From assembly GCA_947579605.1 (NCBI GenBank), contig OX388305.1, forward strand, positions 30,951,542 to 31,015,541: a DNA stretch of 64,000 bases, written 5' to 3'. Under the pieces are notes generated by a model. The model had not been told where the DNA came from. It ran no database searches and saw only the letters and a list, made by a program, of their open reading frames with translations. How positions within the stretch are numbered: the first letter of the stretch is position 1; every line of letters starts with the position of its first letter. A program made the translations under genes and the position numbers. Source of the DNA: Athripsodes cinereus. Lineage: Eukaryota; Arthropoda; Insecta; Trichoptera; Leptoceridae. This document shows, piece by piece, positions 24,151 through 34,592 of the stretch.

Positions 24151-24446
24151 TAACGGAATAGCCTACGCGTTTATTGCTTTTTCTATATTTTTGGCTGATA
24201 GATCGCTTTTACCTAAATATTTTATTTTATCTATCTTTAAAATCATTTGTCAATTTATTTTTGTTTTCAGTGCGATATAGATTTTTGGACTGCGGAAGTA
24301 TTTGTATATTTCATTATTATTAAGATTATTTATTTGATAATGTGAAGCTATATTGTGACATTCTAAAATTCTACCTTTTTCAATATGAAAAGTTTAACAT
24401 TTATCTGGCTTAATTGTTTACAATCGTATAGTAAATTATTAGTGTG

Positions 24447-25062
24447 TAGTGTTGTGGAATACTCTAGAAATTATTTTTCGAGAAATTTTTCGAAGTGGAA
24501 AATTTTGGAGAATTATGGTGTATTTTGAGGCAAAATATTTTTTATTGTTCATTTTTACAATAAGGATATGGTAATGTGTAAAAAGAATATACTTAAAAGA
24601 CAAGTTTTTAAAAGGAACAAATATAACATTGGAAAATTGATGATTTTCAATTTTAAGTAGAGTTTATTGTTCACTTATTAGTTACTAGTTTTTGTAATCC
24701 GGCATCGCTCGGGTTGAAATAAACAGATAACCGACAAATACATGAGTTATTGAAAAAATACAGTAAACATTTACGTAAATAATAGTAGTAAAAACCTCCT
24801 TCCAATGAAAAAACTTGAAGTTTGACACCACACATGCCCATTTAAAAAAATGGTAGTTACATTCATGGAAAAAGTATTAAAAACCTCTGATTTGGGCCCA
24901 AATCAGCCCGATGAAGTTTTAGACCGATCAGGTTTTCCGGTATTGGGCGAAAAGTTATAATATTTTTGTGAAAATTATGAAGAGAAATTTCTCTTCTGTC
25001 AGAGGAGAAATTTCTCGTTCTCGAGAATTTTCTTTTGAGAATTTTCTCTACTCACATCACTT
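24447..25062. mobile_element. Nested hAT-type MITE with 7/8 target duplication
   Basis: The left end TAGTGTTGTGGAATACTCTA and the right end CTACTCACATCACTT pair imperfectly as inverted repeats, followed by AGAAATT/AATTTCT-rich subterminal arms. Flanking 8-mers are TTAGTGTG (24439-24446) and TTAGTTTG (25063-25070), 7 of 8 identical. The size (616 bases), lack of coding frame and 8-bp duplication fit a non-autonomous hAT. It sits inside the larger hAT and is therefore younger than it. Confidence 0.7.
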
Positions 25063-25216
25063 TTAGTTTGTATTTTATTTCATTAAAATACCAGATTGAT
25101 ACTTCGAAAATGAACCATATAAATCGTAAAATTTCAAAATTTTCTTGACGGCTCCGAGAAGGGGCGCCGACTTTGTGCCATGTCCCCGGGCGCAGATGAC
25201 CCTAGCTACGCCACTG

Positions 25217-25224
25217 CGAGATCG
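25217..25224. repeat. Right 8-bp target-site duplication of the hAT element
   Basis: CGAGATCG directly follows the CGCCACTG terminus. The restored empty site would have one copy of this 8-mer. Confidence 0.9.
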
Positions 25225-26680
25225 TTGACATATTTAAGATTATATTCAGATTTTCTTCAGCATAAAATAATCTAAGTTATTGTTATTTTAAATAATCGAT
25301 TCATTTGTCCGTCAAAAAACTGTGGCGATATGACGAAGAGTACATATCCACTAAAAAAATCACCGTGAAATTAGACGCTATTAAATGAATCAACATTACT
25401 CCCAATTATATGCAACATCTTTATCGTAAGAGAATTGGAAAGGAATATAATTATTATAATATCTACAAATTAAGTTGATTTATTCAAAAATATCAACTCA
25501 ATTAGATATTTCTATTAAATTATTGGTAAAACTAATTGCTTATTATATTATTTATGTGCTCATAAACTTAAAGAGAATTCTTTAAGAATAATGTTGGTAG
25601 AAAAGTAAACGTGAACTTTTGTACAAAATTGAATAATAATTTATGTAATGTTTCTGATTACATAAATAAGTATTCAATTTTATACAAAACGAATATATTT
25701 TGGAAGCTTAGAACAAAACAGCATATTGTTGTATACATCCGTTTTTTTTTCATAAAATCTGAGCAATTTATCTACTATACACATCATTTACAAGAAGAAA
25801 AACTAATTATGTAAAAAAATCACCACAAATAATCTAGATTTAAAAGAAATTTGACAAATACAGTACACACTCTCGTACTGACTACATAGATCTGCATATG
25901 TAATTATTTCGAGACGATTTCTTGTACAGTAAGTGGTACATAGTTCTTGCAGCTAGTTTGGAGTCGTGTGTATTTATTCATACTTGAAAGTTATGATGTG
26001 ATTGCTGAATGAATCTTTTGATATTTAATACCACCTTGCACGGGGGCCCGGCGGTAGGTCCCTTGTTCGCATACTTCATGCCTACATACATTGTACCTAC
26101 AATATGTATTGTTTAGTAATCTCATGATTGTATCAGAAAATATTGTCCCATATCCCCGTATCCTGTTCCACACCGCAAGACATTGTGCTCAGTGCTCAGT
26201 GCTCGGAATCCACTCCGCATACGTCTGTTTGATGTTTTGTCTTGAGCAGTGTAGTTTATTATTGCATCCTATAACTGAACATAATATAATAATAATGGAA
26301 TTGTTGTTAATAAAATCTCTGGTCGCGTGTTGACTCAACGTACTCGCGTATTGTAACTTCATATCTGTAAAGAAGAATATAATGAATAGCTTATTCTTGT
26401 TGTTTGATATTTGATTTGACTTTCAAATTGCTGATTTATACTAAGCAGATCTATGATAATATATAGGTACAAAATCTAAGAGACGTAAAGGAAATATGAA
26501 AATATATAGTGTAGTTTCTGGACATCATAAAATTCACATGAATTTCCTGTAGCTGATTTACACTGAACAGATTTAAAATCTTTAAAAAATAAAAAGCAGG
26601 ATTTTTAGTGATTCGCTGTGTCGGTGTTTAGGTAGTAGAATTCCATAGTAAAATAAATGTTTCTTATTCTTCTATTCGAT
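25225..26680. other. AT-rich spacer, no gene recognised
   Basis: No trusted coding frame. The overlapping frames at 25991-26173 (-) and 26091-26333 (+) have mixed composition without a motif. No repeat family is identified. Confidence 0.4.
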
Positions 26681-26798
26681 TTAATAATAATAAACTTTAT
26701 TGGACAAAATATTTGGATACAAATAATAAGCTTACTACATGATTTAAACTAATAAGTTTGCACAATGGGCGAGTTTATCGCAGGGACACGATATCTTT
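26681..26798 (-). repeat. LINE 3'-tail unit T, copy
   Basis: On the + strand it starts AATAATAATAAACTTTATTG and ends ATGGGCGAGTTTATCGCAGG plus GACACGATATCTT. The same start and end occur in the 3' UTR of the LINE at 40183-41875, so this is an antisense 3' tail copy with little or no body. Confidence 0.7.
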
Positions 26799-28489
26799 AC
26801 TCACGAGATATTATTTTTAAAAAAAATCTCGTAAATAAATCGAATAGTTGAATAAAAACATTTGTTTTATTCAATTCATATTAAGTTAAAGTAAAGGAAA
26901 TGAGTAAAAGAGTTAAAGTAAATTTTTACAAAATATAAAAATTGTCGTAAATAAATCGAATAGTAGAATAAAAAACATTTGTTTTATTCATTTCATTTTT
27001 GGAATAAAAAAACATTTGTTTTATTCATTTAATTTTAAGTTGAAGTAAAGGAAAAGAGGTGCAATTCTCATAGAATAATATTCAGTTTACCATCCATTAT
27101 GAGCATAAAAATAATCTAATACATTACTTATTTATTTTCCAAGTTGACTACATGAATAATTTTGTCACATATTATTTAACCAACTTAAATACACAAAACG
27201 TTTTCTAGGTACCTACCTTCTTGTTGAAAAGAATTAGATTTTCCATAGAAGGTAATTTTCCCTTATTCAAGTTACAACTCTTCAATACACCATTGTTTAT
27301 GGTGAAATGGTAAAGAGGACGATATAATCATTTCATTTCACGCTATTCCGTTTCAATGTCCCATCGAATCGGCTCACATTATGCTTTAAATTGTGTCTCC
27401 CCGCATATCTATGGCGATTTGTTACGAATTCAATTCTCTACGGCTCCAACCAACTCGCGGGAGTCCAGATAAAATGGATATATTATTAGGTATAATATTT
27501 ATGGATAACCATTATCGACGCTGTAACACCCTGGAATGGTGGAAACATTTTCCATGCGATACATTTACAACGAATTCACACAGTGAAACTTTCACGTTAT
27601 TTTCCACTTTTTTAATGCCGACTTTCTAGCAATCCGTTTTTTATGTTTGTCAAATACAATCTTTTAAACTTATTTATTTTCAATTGCGACAAACGTCATC
27701 GATAATCTTTCAATTTTTTTTAAGATAATTCAATCAACATGTACCTAATCTTGCATTTTCAAAAAAAATGAGCGTCTCAAATGAATTAACTCACACCAAA
27801 GTAGGTAATTAACTTTTTTGCAGGTTTAAAAAAAATTAAAATTCATCTTTGTGTACTTTCAGCGTATTGGCACATTAAAATATTTTAATCATTAATTTTA
27901 TTTATTTATTATTCCTAACAGACTAATGGCAGCTACATTCAATAACTGATGAAAGTAAATTTTGTTAAAATCGGTTTTACTACTACTTTACATTCACAGT
28001 CTGAACTCAATTTTATGAACGAAAAAACAACAAAGTCTGAATAACACCTGAACATCGTAAATTGTAGATTCAGGTTGTGAAAACAAAATTTATAAGTCAA
28101 TTAAATGTTAGCATTTAAGGCTTTGTTATGTTATATAGCTGTATTTTATGTGTAATGGACAGTTGTGCTTTTAAACTGAATGGCTCATATTATGTACATA
28201 CGATCATTTGTACGTATAATTGGGGAGATTATTCATGACGTACGGAGTACATATTCTTACATAATATAAATACTTACGTTATTCTATTACACAAATGTGG
28301 TATAAATCCATGTTTCCGTACTGCTAAATATGACACAAATTTCTTTTACAAACTTATAAATTCAAAGCATTATTTTCACATCATCTAAAAACAAACCACT
28401 CAAGCTTGATATCTTATGAATTAGATGCTTATGAATTTTTAAAAATTTATCAAAACAAACACACTGTTTATTTATCACTTAAGTAAATA
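26799..28489. other. AT-rich spacer with short local repeats
   Basis: A segment near 26850-27050 repeats 'ATCGAATAGT(T/A)GAATAAAAA' and 'ACATTTGTTTTATTCA' two or three times, a degenerate tandem of about 120 bases. No gene is recognised. The 78-codon frame at 27393-27629 has no known domain. Confidence 0.4.
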
Positions 28490-28593
28490 TATGCTCGAGC
28501 GCTTTTGTCAAGCTAACTTGACATTATCGAGAAAACATGCAACAGAGTTCTCTTTATTATGTCAAGCTAGCTTGACGAAAGCACTCAAGCATG
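28490..28593. mobile_element. 104-bp palindromic TA-flanked MITE
   Basis: TATGCTCGAGCGCTTTTGTC pairs with its near-complement at the other end (GACGAAAGCACTCAAGCATG). TA flanks both sides (28488-28489 and 28594-28595), as in Tc1/mariner-type insertions. Each arm also contains GTCAAGCTAACTTGAC or GTCAAGCTAGCTTGAC, palindromes in their own right. No coding capacity. Confidence 0.65.
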
Positions 28594-30007
28594 TAATCAT
28601 TTGTGTAAAAAATGAACACTGATTTTTTAATACATTTTTAAATTTTGAAATAAGTATATAAATCACAACGTTATCGCACAAACCCTCGAATAATTATCGA
28701 AATGCTTAATTTTTCTCCTTGAACGAGAATACTTTATAATAATACCTAATGTAACAATTCTACCTGTAGGCAATAATAAAATAAAAATCTGAAAATAGAC
28801 AATAATAATTAAAATATTATAATTTTCATCAAAACAGTTTAATGTTTTTGATAATAATTCCTAAACGATGAAGATAATGTTGGTAAGTAATTTTTACGAC
28901 GCCTAAAATAGATAATCAAATAACCTTATAAAGCTGTTTTACTGAAAGAATCGACTCTTTCACAAGATCTTTTTCTCCTTTCACCCTATCTAATAAAAGA
29001 TTAGGTACCTACTTAATTAGTTAAATGTACGTTAAATTAACAACTTTACATTCTGTGCGACATTGTTACTGGGAATACTTTGCACCCTCAGAGATTGCGA
29101 TAAAGTCGTAAAGAATTTTATATTCGCAAAGTACTCAACTCATTTGCATTAAATTTACCTACTCATTTTCTTATAGCCGTCGTAGTTATAATGACAAGTA
29201 ATAATTTGACCACTATAATCAAGTCCTAATCTCAACATTACTTGATATAAATAAGTACTTAATTTAAAAATTATTTGTCACTATAATAAATCTGAACTAC
29301 TTAATGTTGAAGATTATAATAAAACTAATCAAAATCTTAATATTATTGGAAAATTAGAATTCATATCACCGAAGTAGATTAATCATTTCAAGACATACGA
29401 ACCTCAAGATTTCTTTTTAAAAACTTTGAACTACCAACTATCTAGAATACGAGTATACCAATGTGTATTTAATATTAAATTTAATCTTCCGAACATTTGG
29501 AAAAGGGAAGTACTGCAGTAAGGTCAAACATAACCGTCTGCCAAATAGTAGTCTAGTTTTTACTCGATCTTTATATCACCTCTAGCCCCATAAATTGTGT
29601 AGTGTAATAATAATCAATGTGTATGATGCTTCTTTACGTTATGGCCAACTTACCTCCACCCGAAACAAATAATTAAATACCATCTACAAGTGATAGAGTT
29701 GCCGGCAAAAGTATAAAAACCACAATGTAAGAGGAAGGAGGTAGTTTTTTTCCGCCATTATCAAAATTACTATGGAAGAGCGATGGTCAAATAACTTTGG
29801 TTAGGAGTCGAAATAAAAAGGTATAACGAGAGAATACGGATGTGCTCTCTAAGCAAGGCTGCTACATTTTATTCACATTCATAAAAAAAAAAACAACAAG
29901 ATGAACAAACGTGGAGTAAATTTGTGGACTAATAGTGGAGTAAAATTGTTTACATTACGATTAGACATATACCAAGATAAGAATGGAATGTACTACTACT
30001 ACTACTA
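28594..30007. other. AT-rich spacer, no gene recognised
   Basis: I see only AT-rich sequence. No open frame above background and no shared repeat. Confidence 0.45.
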
Positions 30008-30265
30008 TACCATCACGGCATATCCCACAAGTGGGGTAACCAGCAGACCAGCTGCATGTAAGAAACATGCAAGCTGTCCTCTTCGTGCCAATATAAAATC
30101 AAGACATTCAGGATGGGTGGCAAACCTCATCGCTGAATTTAAGATGTACAATGTCTTAATTTTTTCGAATACCTGCCTTTTACAGGACACTCGAAAACTT
30201 AAGGAGAAGAGTGGGAGACCAATTCTTTACCGGGTGCTCCACGGGAGAATGGAAAGTGGGTATTA
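30008..30265 (-). repeat. Dispersed repeat family R, best copy
   Basis: Seen on the - strand, the order is: CTCCCACTCTTCTCC, TTTTCGAGTGTCCTGTAAAA, AGACATTGTACATCTTAAAT, GAGGTTTGCCACCCATCCTG, GAGGACAGCTTGCATGTTTC, GCAGCTGGTCTGCTGGTTAC, CCCACTTGTGGGATATGCCG, then TGATGGTA and TAG repeats (29991-30008). At about 250 bases it is the longest copy here. The 121-codon + frame and 61-codon - frame over it are accidental. No clear polymerase III boxes, so calling it a SINE is an inference. Confidence 0.75.
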
Positions 30266-31664
30266 GAATTCATTATTGTCTAAATTAAACCAAGTATTGA
30301 TATTTTAATAGGTACCTATATGATTCAATAGGCTTTGCTTATGCCTTTTGTCTGTATGCCATACCTCACAGATACCTCACAGTCCATCATACATCACAGA
30401 TATCAGATCTGATAGTTTTGAAGATGAATAAATAAATAAGTAAATAAATAACTTTTTTGGAAAGAATTCCTTTGTTCAGTTGGAAATCAATACTAAAAAA
30501 TGCTTTGTGTACAACCTTAGCATTACTCGTTTGAATCAGTTGGTCTGTATTTTTGAAATATTTAGCATGAGGCATCCCTGATGTGTAGAATAAGACTCGC
30601 CGCTTGTAAAATGTATCAAGTGACCCTCATTTAACAAACTATACAATAAACACTTGAACTTGATGGAGGAGCACATGCCGCACACCGCACACCGCACGTC
30701 GCACACCTCACCCTGCTCCGCTCACTTACTTTTAGACACAACAACTGATTTACACAATACTGTTTCTTTCAAAAAATACAAATCCATAATACATATACCT
30801 ATACCTACTTTCCACTGCAACTGAAGAAGGCTGTATGCTACAAAATTATTTGTTGGTTCGTTACTTAACATTGATAGAAACAATTATACACATAAATACG
30901 AGTACATGACAATATCTAATACGATCGATATACAGAGGATGATTCAATTGATGATTCAAAATTCTTGAAAAAAGCATGAATAATTTACAATTTAATACGA
31001 TCAGACCAAAAATACTTTATAACTGAAAAGATGATCATATTCCTATTCTATATTTGCTCCTAAGTTTAATCAAATCCTCAAATTATCCTCATTTTTGCAT
31101 TTCCATGTCAAACATATTTATTTATTAATTCAAACACAACAGCACATAATACGTAACTTAAATCACAATAACAAAAAAAATAAGACCAATTACAATATTT
31201 GTGCAAAGTGTAGGTACGTATTTTTAGACTTTTAAGGCTTCGGTTGTATTTTCACGTATACTTAGGATCAAACAAATAATTATTTTGTTAATATAAAAGC
31301 GCTTTCACCAATATATTGATTGGCATTATCAGGGCGACGTATTAACTATTTTGATAAAATTATTTTGTTATTTATTTATTTAAAGTTATTGTTACATAGA
31401 CATGTATTTCGTCCAACTTTGGAGGCTTGATTCATTACCCTTGTCTAAGAGAGGGCACAATAATTGGTGTGCGAGCCGCAGTTTTTTTTTTTTGTTTATA
31501 TCTATCACTCTTTATAATAATATAGGTAATACGAGTACAACATGTACATATAGGGAAAAAATATCGATGCAGTTTGAAAGTAAGATTCCTTTCACCATAG
31601 TTAAAATGTTACCAAGTAACCCAAGATTTTTAGTCAATCGTGGAGAGAATAGTTTTTTTTGTGA
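30266..31664. other. AT-rich spacer, no gene recognised
   Basis: A short GC-rich patch of CGCAC-type repeats lies at about 30675-30710. Otherwise AT-rich with no supported feature. The 89-codon frame at 31402-31671 includes a Phe run and no domain. Confidence 0.4.
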
Positions 31665-31666
31665 TA

Positions 31667-31820
31667 TTTAGTATAACTTTCACTTATTGTTATATTGATT
31701 AGAAGCTTTTCGGACATACGTCGATTCTCAGTAATAATATTATAACTAGTATTACTGAAGATGGACGTATGTCCGAAAAGCTTCTAATCAATATAACAGT
31801 AAGTGAAAGTTATACAGTGT
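31667..31820. mobile_element. Palindromic MITE, TATAACTTTCACTTA type
   Basis: The arms carry TATAACTTTCACTTATTGTT and ATTAGAAGCTTTTCGGACAT in both orientations, with a short centre near 31735-31750. The right end CAGTGT is followed by TA (31821-31822); the left end is decayed but also has TA at 31665-31666. The right terminus (ACACTGTATAACTTTCAC when inverted) is close to the termini at 37219-37388, so the two are probably related. Confidence 0.65.
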
Positions 31821-31822
31821 TA

Positions 31823-32884
31823 CATTTTTTGATTATCTAAATTAGTTTGTGTTGTAAAGGGGTAATAGATCTAAAGCAAAAGGTTCTTAAGCGCGAAATT
31901 CAAGACTTTTCAATTAGCCATCGACAACTTAATTTTGAATTGATTAAATAATAAATTTCATTCATAAAGTGTAAATTTCTATATCTCTTCTATTGTACAC
32001 ACATAGTATTGGAATTTTACGCCAACTATTCGTTGAACATTGTTAGTGTAATAAATAGTGGTTCATTCATAAAACTTTGAGTGTACGAGAGGGCCTACAT
32101 GAGCAACATTAATACCTACTAATAGTTTATTATTTTAGATACAATCCCTACAATATATAAGTAAGTACCTAGCAATATTAGGTATAGGTGTTATGGAGTA
32201 CCCTCTTAATTAAACTTTTGAGGTTTACCGCACGCACCTTATGTGGTGATTAAATATAGAGACGAGTCAATTTGTTTGTAATGAATGTTCATGCTACTTA
32301 AATGTTTATAGGAACGTACTTTAACATAAATAGATACCTATAGCGCTTAAGAAAAATTTAATTTATATATATTTTTTGGCTTTAATTTTAAAGCACACAA
32401 AAAATCATATAGTAAGAAAAAATATTGTATTATGAATGTGCAGTAAACCATAAACAGGGTTCAAATTTATGTTATTTTTATTAAGGTTTTCAGACTCTGT
32501 GATAAAACCAATCAATTATAGTTCCGAATGAAATTAAAACACAATTCCATGTTGTCTTTCGTTTTTCAATCTCTATCGATTGATAGTGTAGTATCATCGA
32601 TTGACAATGTTCTTAAACCACACTTAGAACCAAGTTAAAGATGCTGCTGTTCGGGAGAAATCACGGCGCCCTTGAGATGGTCACGGACCATTAAACGGCG
32701 CCACATAAAAATGATCCAATATTATATTATATATTTAAAAGACGAAAGAAAGACCTCTTTCTCAATTAAAATCAAAATATTAAAAAAAAAAAAGTTTTTT
32801 AATTGAACTACTTAAACAACAATACAGTGAAATGATAATATACCCTTTAAAAAGGTGGTTTTCAATAATTAAAAAAAAAACAAT
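31823..32884. other. AT-rich spacer, no gene recognised
   Basis: Nothing supported. A small GC-richer patch at 32660-32705 contains GGCGCC twice in about 45 bases. Confidence 0.35.
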
Positions 32885-33085
32885 TTTAAATTTAATTTAA
32901 TTTAATTTATTTATTTATTTAATTTATTTATTTATTCTTTTTTCACATCATCATTATAATAACAGTGTTTACGAAACAATACAAAATTTAAGATACCAAA
33001 TAAAACAATACAAAATTTAAAATACTAGGACGATATGCAGTGGCGAGATTATCACTATCAATTATTGATTTCTTCCATCTAACCA
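32885..33085 (-). repeat. LINE 3'-tail unit T, diverged copy, with ATTT repeats and a 28-bp duplication
   Basis: ATTT-type repeats (32885-32940) are followed by two adjacent versions of AAACAATACAAAATTTAAGA, then GCAGTGGCGAGATTATCACT and ATTTCTTCCATCTAACC. The last part lines up with CGAGTTTATCGC...CTTCCAACTAACC of unit T. It is the most diverged of the six copies I recognise. Confidence 0.5.
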
Positions 33086-34444
33086 CGATACATTCAGATA
33101 TACCTACCTAGTTAAAACAAATTAACTTATATAATTTGTTTGACAATAATGTTTGACAATGACTTCATAAGTCGAAACCAGGTCACTATTTTTATAATAA
33201 ATACAGTAAAACTAAAAACAATTTTTTTTTTTTTTTTACATAAAATATTATAGAGTTTTACAAATTAACCTGTGGATATACATATTTAATATAGTTTCCC
33301 ACCTTACAAGCAATGATATGTAAATATTATCAGTTTTTCAGGAATATTTTTATAAACCAACATATTCCAAATACACTTTTCATACTTTCATATATTTCTT
33401 AAAAATAGTTGAGTTTGTTATATTTACACTTTTACGAATATATCTTATAAAAAGCAATTAATTACACTCATACAAGTTACCTTACACAAAATATTACTTG
33501 AGAAGAACAAAAAAGTCTTTCTTGTTCTTTTATACCTTCATCCTATAAAACTCTCTCAACCCAACCTCTTCCACCCTACTCCACCCTCTCATATTGTACA
33601 ACTCTTCATATTATCGCACCGCTTGTTACCCGCGTAAAATAATAATGGCGCAAGTTTTTCTCGCGAAATTGTGGCGGGGGGCACGGTCTTAAATATCATC
33701 TTTTCATTTTTTTTATTAAAATTATAATACTAGGTATCTTTGTAAGAAATTTCAGTAACTTTCAGAATTCTTATTATATATACCTAAGTACAACTGTTAC
33801 AGACATTTGTTTATAATATAACTATTTACACTTTTTGCAATGCAAAAAAATGATTTTGAAAATGTTGTAGGCATATTATTCATAATTACGAAATATATTT
33901 TTGTCTCTGATTTACAGAAATATAAGCATTGCTATTGAACGTTAATTGTATTGGTTTAATTTTGTATTGTGCTGGTAGATTTGATGAATGAACGTTTTAT
34001 GAATGTACCTACATGAGAACTGAAAGTTTGCTATTTCTAACTAATTCTTATATGTGTATTAATATTTCTAGCTAATTCTTATATGTGTGTTAATAATTAT
34101 TATAGTTGACATCCGACCCTCCGCACAAGCATTTGGTTGCTTATGGAGGGAGCATTTTACTATGTGTAATATTATTTTGTAATTGTAATATCAATATATA
34201 CTGTGTATTTATGAATGAAATAATAAATTTAATAAAAAAAATTGTAAATATGTATATTTATTTAACTAGGCATTCTAGGTGGTTTTTTCTCGTGTATTTA
34301 TTGTTTTTTTTTTACATTTTGATTTGATTTTTTTTTTAATTTCTGATTGATTTTAAATAAATATATAATCTTTCTGAATAATCCAACCAACTTTTCAAAG
34401 GCTATTTTTTGTTATAAACCTATTGAAAATGCATTATTAGGTAT
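33086..34444. other. AT-rich spacer, no gene recognised
   Basis: No supported coding frame. Two near-identical copies of TAGCTAATTCTTATATGTGT type words sit at about 34040-34092 as a small direct repeat. Confidence 0.4.
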
Positions 34445-34592
34445 TATTTATTTTATTTTATTCTTCACTGTACATTGGTTACAATATTTCAAACCAAACA
34501 AAGTTGGTATCATAAAAATAACAGTTAAGTATACAATTCAATATACAGAGGGTGAATTCATCGCTAGAATGCGATGTCTTGCAACTACTAAT
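34445..34592 (-). repeat. LINE 3'-tail unit T, copy
   Basis: The + strand reads TTTTATTCTTCACTGTACAT, then ATATACAGAGGGTGAATTCA and TCGCTAGAATGCGATGTCTT. This matches the copy at 50271-50419 along its length. Frames through it are accidental. Confidence 0.6.

Larger units (their letters stand above)
22177..25216. mobile_element. hAT-type DNA transposon with perfect 8-bp target duplication, filled by nested insertions
   Basis: The ends are CAGTGGCGTAGCTAGG (22177 on) and its complement CCTAGCTACGCCACTG (25201-25216). The duplication CGAGATCG flanks both sides exactly (22169-22176 and 25217-25224). The next bases inward also pair: ATATGTCCCCGGGCGCC on the left and GCCATGTCCCCGGGCGC on the right. 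An 8-bp duplication and a CAGTGGCG terminus are hallmarks of hAT elements. I find no hAT transposase. The interior is mainly a decayed LINE (about 22930-24150) and a smaller hAT element (24447-25062), so the original may have been a non-autonomous element of roughly 1 kb. Confidence 0.9.

Noticed and set aside
29901..30266. 121-codon + strand frame with a Cys-rich middle
   Set aside because: It coincides with family-R repeat copy 30008-30265 and a TAC microsatellite giving a Tyr run. Other family-R copies do not keep the frame open.
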